From Cephalothrix simula (taxonomy: Eukaryota; Nemertea; Palaeonemertea; Archinemertea; Cephalotrichidae): a stretch of 12,634 bases of DNA. Position 1 is the stretch's first letter, and each line of letters begins with the position of its first letter. Shown here in pieces: positions 6,301 through 12,634 of this stretch. Location: positions 1 to 12,634 of the forward strand of contig JAXIUW010182848.1 in the NCBI GenBank assembly GCA_035591015.1, read 5' to 3'. The notes below the pieces were generated by a model. That model had not been told where the DNA came from and made no database searches. It saw nothing but the letters and a program-made list of their open reading frames with translations. The translations under genes were made by a program, and so were the position numbers.

Positions 6301-8559
6301 ATGAGCGGCTAAAAGTCGATTATGGTTCTTTAAATCCCTCGTATGTCGAAAAGGGTTCGTTTTAGGGCATATACAAATGAATATGAGCAGATAGGAACAT
6401 GCACCTAATTAATCGAATGGCATGCTCATCTGTATGCAAGTTGAATTTCTTGCGCATGCGCATATCTCAAAAACTGTGAGTATATTTTTTTAGTATTATT
6501 TAAAGGAGGCAGAATGCAATTTGACCCATGAGACAATTTTAATTGAATGATATGATATCAAAGATATGGATATGGTTTATTAGACTGTTTTGCTAGAAAG
6601 TGAAAGTAGATAAATTTTATTCCTGTCTCTCTTTCAGTTCACACTATAGCTCTGTTCCTGATGTTCACTTTATCTTCGTGTGACTTGTTTTTTATTTAGG
6701 CCAAATACGTATCGACCAAGACCCGTTCAAAATCAAAAGTAAGATACCGTGTAATAGAAAAGGATGATTGGTTGATTGACGGCATTAATTAAAATTTTTA
6801 TTATATCATCCCTAAAACTGAAATTCTATTCAAGACTGATTTTAAATTGATTATCAATTAAAATTTAAATTTGCCAAAAATGTCTTAATTGGTCTTAATT
6901 CGCTTACAATATAAACCTATGCATAATTTTTATGAAAAATGTACTGTGCTGAGGAAATGTATCTTACGGCTGATTTTAACATTGATTATTACTGATTTAT
7001 TTATTGGTATTGTGTAAACGCCGCTTCTAAGTCAATCTTGTCGCCGCTATCATGGATTTTACATACGACCTCTTTACGGCAGGCTCGGGGCTGCCTTAAA
7101 GTCTAAAAATCCAAGATGGTGGCGACAGGGGTTGATTAGAAGCGGTGTTTACACACTACTGCTTATTACATGTAATTGAAAATGAAAACGTGAAGCTCAA
7201 AAAAACATAAATTAAATCCCTTAAACTGCAATTCTCTCATGTTTATTTTAGTTTCACAAAAAATCGTTTTTCTTGATTTGTATTTCAATTTTACAATTTA
7301 TATTTAAGGAAATATTGTGCATATTATCTTCCAGTATGCTTTACAATTGTCATTATTTTTTTAGTTTATGGATAAAATTTGTATTTATGTTTCATGTTTT
7401 GATTTCTTTTAGCATGAAAAGAGCAAGCTCAATGTCGATACTGAACGTAAACAGTAAGGATGACAAATTATCAGTAAGTAATTTTAGCTCCACTGGGGTA
7501 ATACTAATACGCTCAATGTACTGTAGAAACTGAAAGTTGAAGGTTGGACTCAGACAACCAATGTCCACCATTTCAATTTTAAAAAACCTTTTGGTGTTTT
7601 ATATCAGTACAAATTGGATATGAATTCCCCTAGATTCAAACTTGATGTGCTATAAATTCTTGTCATAAGCAGCTTTGAAATCTCATGAGATTATCGATTT
7701 ATCTGGTTTTTCTGGCTTATGTGCCTCCTTGTGGATTTGATTTATAATTAATGTCCCCTATGTTGGTATTAAAACTTATATATCCACCTAAATCACTCTA
7801 TGGAATCGTATGTTGTCTCTCGCTAACGATTTTCTACCGCATTCTTTGAAACATGTTTCTTTGGTATATAGAATTAAAAAGAACGTCAGAAGTCCAAATA
7901 ATTGTTCAAAAATAGAACACCACTTGTCTTATGCTCATCATTTACGTTTTTTGAAAATGTAACTACATGCATTATGACTGTTACATTTTTGCATTTTGCA
8001 TTTGCCTCCAATTAAGGTAGTCTGTATTCAAGTTTTAGGCTGACAAAGGTATACTGGAACGCGTGTTGTGTTGGAATATTCCACCGACTCAGATTAGATA
8101 GTAATTAAGATTTTATTATAGAATCTTATTTTCCAACACGCTTGTTCCATCACCCTAAATCAACAGCTTTTTGGCTTGATGAACTCACATTTATATTGTA
8201 TATGCCATTACTTTTTGTCGTCATATATAAACCAGCCAATATTGCACATATAATTGATATTGAGAGTTAAACGACATGACAATTTTAAGGTCATTAAACC
8301 AAGTAGAAAATCTGTTTGACACCTAATATTAATATATACATAAAACAATATCATTAGTTCCTCGGAATTTCGTGGCTATAAAGCGTGAATTTTGGATTTA
8401 ACAACTTCTAGAGTGGCTTCTGACGGTCCTCTCGGTTTCCTGACTATGCTCTAAATACGTTTTTATTACTATTTGCAGGAAAAAAGACGTTCAAGTGGGA
8501 ATTTATCTTCACGTGGTCGGACTGCCAGCTCGGACAATTTATCAAATCACCCTTATTAA
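3240..8559 (+). CDS. 3' end of a spliced gene; basic, serine-rich C-terminal tail (partial)
   Basis: This is a joined partial CDS: 3240-3361, optional 6700-6738, 7413-7473, 8479-8559. Without the optional exon it gives 87 residues and a TAA; with it, 100. Phases fit at each junction: exon 3240 ends with two bases (AG), exon 7413 supplies one base (C) and ends in phase 0, and exon 8479 starts in phase 0. The product is rich in Ser, Lys and Arg, with no membrane segment, Cys cluster or known domain. Several R-x-x-S sites are visible (KRSGS, IRRSS, KRASS, KRRSS, RGRTAS), a pattern typical of sites for basophilic kinases and sometimes 14-3-3 proteins; that role is inference. I do not recognise the family. 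The 5' exons were not identified, and the first visible exon seems to start in phase 0. The large introns hold foldback elements. What I trust most is the phase agreement of independent splice sites. Confidence 0.6.
3381..3671 (+). other. Unexplained 97-codon open stretch just after exon 3240
   Basis: A frame with no stop runs from about 3381 to TGA near 3671, long for AT-rich intronic DNA. The first half is hydrophobic and Phe/Cys-rich. The second half is charged and polar (SYFDENEDCLDD, then KKNVISIRQNVTSERP). There is no in-frame ATG near the start, no clear splice pair, and its frame differs from that of the preceding exon. It may be chance, an old coding remnant or an alternative exon. 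Confidence 0.15.
3896..3973 (-). CDS. GC-rich exon-like island, Gly/Ala-rich N-terminus-like peptide
   Basis: The block 3911-3970 is 40/60 G+C inside DNA of far lower G+C. On the minus strand a good acceptor (ATTTTATTAATTTCTAG, ending at 3974) is followed by TTC and an ATG at 3970-3968. The frame reads MSHSGAAGAVGG, then AAYGSDDGLSFIT, and stays open to TAG at 3832-3830 (46 residues if unspliced). A weak donor, ACA|GTAGAA, would end the exon at 3896. On the plus strand the same block is also open (Ser/Ala-rich) and contains a 15-nt AG...GTAAGC unit at 3911-3925. The island lies between a TTGCAAA-rich arm and the foldback at 4017, so it may be a captured gene fragment rather than a working exon. 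I do not recognise the protein. Confidence 0.25.
4017..4714. mobile_element. Foldback MITE of 698 bp with nested subrepeats, TA-flanked
   Basis: The left end CACAAATGGATGGAAAAATT and its inverted copy ending at 4714 are each flanked by TA (4015-4016, 4715-4716), as expected for Tc1/mariner-type target duplication. The arms run inward to about 4360 and 4384 and stay similar throughout; the left arm has about 16 extra nt after 4054. Each arm holds two related 150-bp subunits (from 4099 and 4251 on the left) sharing TATA-AT-C-TG-AAGGG-ATGC. An 8-bp-arm palindrome, CCACCACC/GGTGGTGG, is at 4153-4169. It has no transposase. The 108-codon frame inside is a by-product. Confidence 0.85.
4870..5502. 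other. Gene-free AT-rich intronic stretch
   Basis: I see no exon with supporting splice sites and no strong repeat. A good acceptor-like TTTCGTTTCTGGTTATTGCAG ends near 5410, but what follows is AT-rich without a donor. Confidence 0.4.
5503..5612. repeat. Imperfect inverted repeat, about 110 bp
   Basis: CCATGCCCATGATTAGAATG-AAAAAGG on the left is mirrored by GGCCTTTTTAATCTAATGTGGTATGGG on the right. A small hairpin, AGCGATTTGTCGCT, lies between them. It is probably a decayed MITE. Confidence 0.5.
5878..6523. mobile_element. Foldback element of 646 bp with four alternating internal units
   Basis: The outer arms CAATTGCATTTTGCC (5878) and its inverted partner (6505-6523) extend inward past TACTCACGGTTTTTGAGATA. 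Inside are four related units of up to about 80 bp in alternating orientation: 5978-6056 (+), 6081-6160 (-), about 6256-6306 (+) and 6337-6419 (-). They share GTGCATGTTC-ATCTGCTC, TATATGCCCTA and CCCTTTTCGA. No transposase is present. The open frame 6171-6365 is within it and is not a gene. A target duplication was not identified. Confidence 0.8.
6700..6738 (+). CDS. 39-nt phase-preserving exon, possible cassette
   Basis: A strong acceptor (TTGTTTTTTATTTAG at 6685-6699) and a strong donor (AAAA|GTAAGATA, GT at 6739) bracket exactly 39 nt. The length is a multiple of three and the segment is open in the required phase 2. Joined after exon 3240 it gives Arg, then PNTYRPRPVQNQ, then Asn before the Met of exon 7413. 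Because exon 3240 also joins exon 7413 directly in frame, this could be an alternatively included exon. The proline- and arginine-rich peptide suits a disordered tail. The alternative is a chance pair of splice sites; the agreement of both sites, length and phase argues against that but does not prove it. Confidence 0.45.
7010..7156. mobile_element. 147-bp palindromic MITE, TA-flanked
   Basis: The end TGTGTAAACGCCGCTTCTAA (7011) is mirrored at 7146-7155 and inward. Arms of about 50 bp run through TGTCGCC and ATGGATTTT, and pairing resumes at GGCAG (7078-7082) and CTGCC around a GCTCGGG loop, so nearly the whole unit folds. TA flanks both sides (7008-7009, 7157-7158). It lies in the intron before exon 7413, on the transcribed strand. 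Confidence 0.8.
7413..7473 (+). CDS. Coding exon, MKRASS segment
   Basis: The exon is 61 nt. The acceptor is TTGATTTCTTTTAG at 7399-7412. The donor is TCA|GTAAGTAA with GT at 7474-7475. The first base completes a codon left by the upstream exon (AG+C = Ser, or AA+C = Asn after the 39-nt exon). Twenty codons follow: MKRASSMSIL, then NVNSKDDKLS. It ends in phase 0. The ATG at 7414 could be read as a start, but the splice acceptor immediately before it and the phase match make an internal exon the better reading. The open frame running back to about 7273 is intron read-through. Confidence 0.6.
7474..8047. other. AT-rich intron, nothing definite
   Basis: This is intronic sequence between exons 7413-7473 and 8479-8559. 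No phase-compatible exon with two good splice sites was found. Confidence 0.4.
8048..8153. repeat. Inverted repeat with GGAAC-GCGTGTTG arms
   Basis: GGTATACTGGAACGCGTGTTG (8048-8068, continuing to 8076) pairs with 8131-8153. An inner hairpin, AAGATT/AATCTT, is at 8107-8127. It is MITE-like, intronic and about 106 bp. Confidence 0.55.
8479..8559 (+). CDS. Terminal coding exon with TAA stop
   Basis: The acceptor is TTTTTATTACTATTTGCAG, ending at 8478. The exon is in phase 0, as required by the preceding exon, and encodes EKRRSSGNLSSRG, then RTASSDNLSNHPY, then TAA at 8557-8559. The peptide keeps the character of the upstream exons: basic, Ser-rich, with KRRSS and RGRTAS (an R-x-R-x-x-S pattern). 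Overlapping frames stay open further (to about 8770 and 8783), but they do not join in phase to exon 7413. Sequence after 8559 is taken as 3' UTR. Confidence 0.6.
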   Translation, partial: EKRRSSGNLSSRGRTASSDNLSNHPY

Positions 8560-9540
8560 CATTATTTTAATTAGTCTCGGGTTGCCAGTTAATATGTTTG
8601 AATACATGTGTATTGGTTACATCAGCGACAGTACTATCCTGTCGCTTTTGTCCCCAATTCGGACATGCGTCAAGATTTACGCTCCAAGATCTTGCAAATG
8701 CTCCGAAAAAATTAATATTCATGTTTATGAATTATTCAGTATCTTCTCTGAAGAGTTGTCCACAATTTAATGGAAAGTCGTAGCAATTTCGCGTTTTATA
8801 CTTGCCGCGACCGTGATATAGCAAAAAGGCCTACTAGGACTTTTGTCCTAGGAAATGGAGAACCCTTAATGGCACTGACGTCCTAACTGCCTTCCTATTT
8901 ATTTTTTTGAAGGTAGAGATAGCTAATTAGGGGGATCTCCTGGTCAAAATTTAATAATACATATCATAAACATGTCAACTGGCGATTCCACCTTCTAAAT
9001 GTGATATTATAATTATTGTACTTCTTGGTTATGTGTTAACATAATCATTCCATTTTAGTGTATATGCGCCATGCTTAGCTCATGCGCCACCTTTCCGACC
9101 ATGTTGGAGTGAATGTATTGTATGCGTTATCGATCGCTTGTATTAAATGGGCCTCAATTTTTTGTTAAATTTGCCACATTTCAAAGAGAATCAGCGGCGT
9201 AAAGTAAATTAATTAATGAATACATATTTAGCAAGTGATGTAAATGATATTATTTATTGTACATAATCCGGTCAATGGAATAAAAGATCTGGGATATAAT
9301 ATTACCCCTTCCCCCTAAAATTTTGAAACATTTATATCATTCAAAATTGCCTATTTTCATCTCTGCCCTGACTCAGTAAGAAAATTGTTCGAAAATTAAT
9401 CCCGCTAGAAGCTTGCATTTAATAAAATGTCTATTTACTATAATGTGGCTTCTCATTATAAAACTATAGTAACAACTTCGCAAATAATTGCTTACCCGTA
9501 AATAGTATCAGACTGTAAATACGCTTATATAGAATAAATT
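8560..9540 (+). other. Probable 3' UTR and downstream flank
   Basis: This stretch follows the TAA of the serine-rich tail. It has no convincing further exon in the right phase. A 7-bp hairpin with a TTTT loop (CTAGGAC/GTCCTAG) is at 8834-8851. Possible cleavage signals are ATTAAA at 9142-9147 and AATAAA at 9279-9284, 9421-9426 and 9533-9538; the last is followed by a T-rich stretch. Which one is used cannot be told. A GC-richer patch at 9065-9140 is short and open in frames on both strands without good splice sites. Confidence 0.35.
9279..9284 (+). promoter_or_regulatory. Candidate poly(A) signal AATAAA
   Basis: This is the first canonical AATAAA after the stop codon at 8559 (ATTAAA occurs earlier at 9142). 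The downstream sequence is not clearly GU-rich, so the AATAAA at 9533 is a fair alternative. Confidence 0.25.
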
Positions 9541-9573
9541 TTGCTTTAAATGTATTTTTCCTTACTGAGTCAG
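9368..9573. repeat. 13-bp perfect inverted repeat 206 bp apart
   Basis: CTGACTCAGTAAG (9368-9380) and CTTACTGAGTCAG (9561-9573) are exact reverse complements, with A-rich continuation (AAAA/TTTTC). They could be ends of a short non-autonomous element; the interior shows only weak pairing. Confidence 0.55.
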
Positions 9574-9649
9574 TTCTCTCATTCGAAGGCATAAGAAGAA
9601 AAATCTGTCCATATAGAAGTAAGCGTTATAATACTGTATGTTGTGCTAC

Positions 9650-9700
9650 TAGACTGGTTTCCAGCCATTTTCGTAATTAAAATGCCTATAAACCAGTCTA
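9650..9700. repeat. 51-nt hairpin, TAGACTGGTTT arms
   Basis: The 11-bp perfect base TAGACTGGTTT/AAACCAGTCTA continues, with three mismatches, through GCCATTTT/AAAATGCC to a CGTAATTA loop. The size is at the short end for a microRNA precursor; a tiny MITE is as likely. Confidence 0.6.
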
Positions 9701-10286
9701 ATATTATTAATTGTTAGTTTGATGGGGTTATCTGTTCTCTGCTACAATCTGATCCACAGAGTAACTTCTAGTCCTTCACCATCAAGCTTGCAATAGCCTA
9801 GAAAAAATGTCGAGGCATTTAGTCTTTACAAAAATTGTAAATACAAAGTAATGAATGAAATTTCTTCATAGAATATCTTCTTTTTCTAAAGTGTGCTATG
9901 AATATTTATCTCAACCGATGTAAACTGTTGTGCAGGTAAACCTAATTTCATTGGTCAGTGGCTATGTCATGTGATAATCTAATTTAAATAATAATGAACA
10001 CGTTGGTTATACTGATAATTAATCTGTTCCTGGTCAAAATCAGTTGTTCCATGACTTTTTATTATCTTAATTTTATGCCGGATTTTATGTTGTTTTGAAA
10101 CCCTGCTTACGGTGAAAATCATGTTTTATAAAAATTTGATTATTTATCGAAAGTTTATTAAAAATTTGACGTGTTTAATATTGTTATAGTTTTTTGTTAA
10201 CGACGTACTATTTTCGTTATGAAATGTATGGATTTCTTGTTATTTTGTAATGAAACATTGTCTTTGATTATGATGCTAAGTTCTAT
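9701..10286. other. Gene-free AT-rich stretch
   Basis: No exon, RNA gene or strong repeat was recognised here. Confidence 0.4.
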
Positions 10287-10287
10287 T

Positions 10288-10633
10288 GACTTTTAGGCGC
10301 ACACCATCGGATAAATTAATAAATTATCAAATAAATTTCAAACCAAATAATTTCACATTAAGCCGTCGAAACTTAATATATTTTAATGAAATTTATACAT
10401 AGCAATTTAAACTTAAAAGATAACTACTTTAAATCTTGAAAAGTAATAATAGTATGGCATGACTTTTAGGCGCACACCATCGGATAAATTAATATATTAT
10501 CAAATAAATTTCAAACCAAATAATTTCACATTAAGCCGTCGAAACTTAATATATTTTATTGAAATTTATACATAGTAATTTAAACTTAAAAGATAACTAC
10601 TTTAAATCTTGAAAAGAAATAATAATATGGCAT
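10288..10633 (+). repeat. 173-bp tandem duplication
   Basis: Copy 1 is 10288-10460 and copy 2 is 10461-10633, exactly 173 nt each, differing at 5 positions (about 97% identity). Each begins GACTTTTAGGCGCACACC, has a GC patch (AGCCGTCGAAAC) in AT-rich DNA, and ends TATGGCAT. In both, a frame of about 35 codons (FRRTPSDKL, then NFKPNNFTLSRRN) is open to TAG. In copy 2 it follows an ATG created at the junction. Two of the five changes alter that frame's residues, so selection on it is not evident. Confidence 0.95.
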
Positions 10634-11062
10634 TGCATTGTAATTGTTAATAGGAAAAATTATGAATTAACATAATTTATTCATGTTTTGTGTTATTGTT
10701 GCATTTATGTAAATTATTTTAAAATTCATTGATGAGTGGGTATTTTATTTTCTGATTTGACCATGAACTAGATAAATGTCTTTACTGGACAATCAAGTTG
10801 GTACAAATTTATATGGTGCGCTAATAGTTGAACATTTTACCTATGGGTACCAAGTATTCTTGATATTAATTATTGGGTAATTCATTCGATTTTTAGGGTA
10901 TAAGGTAACTATCCTTAATGCCATATGTTTCGGTCTGATTTCACATGTGTCTTTTATTGAATGCGTTTGATTTAGTTTTTGGATATGAAGTCTTTTGGAA
11001 AATATTCACTTAGTAAAACATTAGTGATTTTAAGATGGGTTTTGATAAGTAAGTTAGTCAAA

Positions 11063-11144
11063 AAGTAAAATGATAAATCTATCATTGATTTCTGGTATAA
11101 TCAAAGTAAAATCATAAATTTATCTTGTATTTCTGGTAAAAACC
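11063..11144 (+). repeat. 41-bp degenerate tandem duplication
   Basis: AAGTAAAAT-ATAAAT-TATC-T--TTTCTGGTA is repeated with period 41. A further related pair nearby is GGTACCAAGTATTC near 10847 and GGTTACCAAGTATTC near 11176. Confidence 0.55.
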
Positions 11145-11355
11145 AATTTCCAAAAGTTCTGATAAAACATTTTTGGTTACCAAGTATTCAAAATCGAATG
11201 ATTATCCTTTTGTGCACATTGTCTGTAAGCTAATGTGTTCTAGTTTAAAATAAACTCTCTTAAAAAATTATGTAAATATGAAGATAACTTTTCCTTTATC
11301 ATTTTACGTTGTTTAGAAGCCCGGGTTTAGAAGTTTATCTCTCTTTACGACTCAT

Positions 11356-11456
11356 TAAAGGGTGACTGTTAAAATTCTGTCTTGATGTGAAATTTCTTTC
11401 CCAAAATGGTGAATTTGAAGATAATATTTTAACAGACTATTTCATGTCACCCTTTA
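11356..11456. repeat. 101-bp element with TAAAGGGTGAC inverted ends
   Basis: TAAAGGGTGAC (11356-11366) and GTCACCCTTTA (11446-11456) are exact inverted termini beginning and ending in TA. TGTTAAAAT is also mirrored inside as ATTTTAACA. It is consistent with a small TA-target MITE. Confidence 0.6.
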
Positions 11457-11486
11457 CCTGTTTAGATATTTACTAAACTATACAAA

Positions 11487-11570
11487 ATGGCTTGTTTTAA
11501 CTGTTTAAATGTAATCAATACAAGTACCTACAGCTGTATATATGCAGACATAGAAAAATGTATTTTTTGA
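11487..11570 (+). other. Short open frame upstream of the 56-nt intron
   Basis: ATG at 11487 opens 27 codons (MACFNCLNVINTSTYS...) ending in TGA. It could be a first exon with a donor at GTAATC, but there is no supporting phase or acceptor. The confidence is low. Confidence 0.1.
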
Positions 11571-11664
11571 TAATTGTTCTACAATATATAAGCACAGGTT
11601 GGCGATATATTACTTAGCATGTGTTATCATATGCAATGTTCGTACATGTAGGCTACACTGTATT

Positions 11665-11681
11665 ATTGATATGATATCAAT
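11665..11681. repeat. 17-nt odd palindrome
   Basis: ATTGATAT-G-ATATCAAT. A similar GATATGATATCAA occurs near 6547. Confidence 0.4.
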
Positions 11682-11832
11682 ATTAAATTCTATAAAAGTT
11701 CAGATGATTAAAAATAACTAAATTCACGTATAAAGCAAGGTACTGATCAATATTAGAGGGATTTTCGTTGTACAAGGTAAGTATACTGTATAGTTAAAAT
11801 GCGGCATTTAAGATTACTATTTTTAATTTTAG

Positions 11833-11938
11833 ACTAAACGAGATCAATGAACGTCTGAACGGCGTTCAGAGGGTACCTCCTACAAAGCATAATCCCGTAG
11901 AAATGGGACGTTATCTCTGTACTTTGTCAACATTATAA
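11833..11938 (+). CDS. Putative coding exon after a 56-nt intron-like gap
   Basis: TACTATTTTTAATTTTAG (ending at 11832) is a strong acceptor. One base and then 34 codons follow, beginning LNEINERLNGVQR, then VPPTKHNPVEMGRY, ending at TAA 11936-11938. Codon choice and amino-acid mix look coding (charged, few runs). Upstream, TACAAG|GTAAGTAT (GT at 11777-11778) is a strong donor, giving an intron of only 56 nt (11777-11832). The piece before that donor is short: it meets an in-frame TAG within about 20 nt and has no ATG, so the gene's beginning is not explained. The same segment can fold (ACAAAG/CTTTGT around CCC/GGG), so a structured RNA is an alternative. The product is unknown. Confidence 0.3.
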
Positions 11939-12078
11939 TAAGTATACTTACTGGACTGGTACCCCTGGGGACAGATTCCTTTCCCATCCGTTAGATCAAA
12001 AGCAGATCATGTGATGTGCTTTTGGTTAGATATGTGGAATCGGTACAAAAACCATATAATGTTGTATTGTCGGGAATG

Positions 12079-12215
12079 ATTTTTGTTTCATGTGACCGCG
12101 CTATCACCCCCTATTCCGTCTTGTCATCCCCTTAGTGTACTTAACAGCATCCTCCCCGGATGACAGAACGCGGATTCCAAAAATTTTGTTTGTGCGACCG
12201 CGCTTTCGTGGAGTC
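12079..12215. repeat. Repeat with GACCGCGCT direct ends and inner palindrome
   Basis: TTTTGTTTCATGTGACCGCGCT (about 12079) recurs as TTTTGTTTGTGCGACCGCGCT (about 12185). Between them, CCGTCTTGTCATCC and GGATGACAGAACGCGG form an inverted pair. The patch is GC-rich relative to its surroundings and has an open minus frame, but the repeat structure suggests a transposon remnant. Confidence 0.45.
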
Positions 12216-12369
12216 AGTTTGATAAGTTCCCATTTAAAGGACATAGTTCCATAAGGCTAAGAACCAGAAAAATGTAGGTTTTCCCCATGAATATATTCAT
12301 AGTCACGTTGTTTTACAACGCAGTTTTAAATTAACCTTAGTAGCAAAACGTATAATACAAGTATGATCT

Positions 12370-12375
12370 TTATTT
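12370..12375 (-). promoter_or_regulatory. Candidate minus-strand poly(A) signal AATAAA
   Basis: TTTATT on the plus strand reads AATAAA on the minus strand, about 110 nt past the putative TAG at 12488-12486. Confidence 0.3.
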
Positions 12376-12485
12376 TACTGGGCAATAATCCATGTAAAAC
12401 TCAACAAATAACCACATGCTTAACAAGAAAAGAGGAACATCCAGCACTGTTCCACCTCTCCTGCTATATCACCAAAGCTTTGGTA

Positions 12486-12583
12486 CTAGTAACAGATCGT
12501 ATAGATCTCACCGATTACCGATATCCCCCTCCATTCCAAACCAATTGATTTAGCAGCTAGCAGGAGGTCGAACATGGGCATGG
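12486..12583 (-). CDS. Putative terminal exon of a minus-strand gene entering from the right
   Basis: Read on the minus strand, TGTTTTTATTCAG is a good acceptor, ending at 12584. It is followed by two bases (CC) and 31 codons beginning MPMFDLLLAAKS and passing IGLEWRGISVIG to a TAG at 12488-12486. Only this one of the three minus frames stays open through the first part. An AATAAA lies on the same strand at 12375-12370, about 110 nt after the stop, as expected for a 3' UTR. Donor-like GTAATC (12518-12513) and GTGAGA (12511-12506) inside the frame could instead end an internal exon at 12519 or 12512. The family is not recognised. The gene would be convergent with the serine-rich tail gene. Confidence 0.4.
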
Positions 12584-12634
12584 CTGAATAAAAACATTTT
12601 AAAATCGTATTCTTTAGTACATGATTGATAACAT

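Noticed and set aside
6171-6365. 64-codon open frame
   Set aside because: It is inside the second foldback and spans two of its inverted units.
8495-8783. Two overlapping open frames after exon 8479
   Set aside because: Neither joins in phase with exon 7413; the phase-0 frame stops at 8559. They are treated as 3' UTR.
9060-9150. GC-richer patch with short frames on both strands
   Set aside because: No paired splice sites and several competing frames.
11745-11832. Spliced-leader RNA (AAG|GTAAGT then a T-rich stretch)
   Set aside because: No clear leader hairpin or Sm site of standard form; a short intron explains the signals better.
12363-12548. 61-codon plus-strand frame
   Set aside because: It lies opposite the better-supported minus-strand exon and its poly(A) signal, and has no splice support.

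Overview
This is AT-rich eukaryotic DNA (roughly one third G+C by eye). It has GT-AG introns, no bacterial-style gene packing and many palindromic, transposon-like repeats. The pattern fits an invertebrate metazoan genome, but nothing in the window fixes the species. I found no tRNA, rRNA, CRISPR array or intact transposase.

The best-supported gene is the 3' end of a plus-strand gene whose 5' part lies outside or is not recognisable. Its exons are at 3240-3361, 6700-6738 (39 nt, possibly a cassette), 7413-7473 and 8479-8559, ending in TAA. Every exon is bounded by polypyrimidine-AG and GTAAG-type donors, and the phases fit exactly. They encode a basic, serine-rich C-terminal tail with repeated R-x-x-S motifs and no recognised domain. 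Candidate poly(A) signals lie at 9142, 9279, 9421 and 9533.

A second gene probably enters from the right on the minus strand. Its putative terminal exon is 12583 down to 12486, with an AATAAA about 110 nt further on. Weaker exon-like islands occur at 11833-11938 (+, after a 56-nt intron-like gap), 3896-3973 (-, a 67% G+C island), 2535-2582 (-) and 184-243 (+).

Repeats fill much of the rest. A 38-bp hairpin lies at 92-171. A cluster of inverted and tandem repeats covers 1739-2420. The 4-kb intron holds two large foldback elements, 4017-4714 (flanked by TA) and 5878-6523, each built of four copies of an internal unit. The next intron, between 6738 and 7413, carries a TA-flanked, 147-bp, nearly fully palindromic MITE at 7010-7156. 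Smaller inverted repeats lie at 5503-5612, 8048-8153, 9368-9573, 9650-9700, 11356-11456 and 12079-12215. A 173-bp perfect-period tandem duplication sits at 10288-10633. The remaining long stretches are AT-rich intronic or intergenic DNA in which I see nothing definite.
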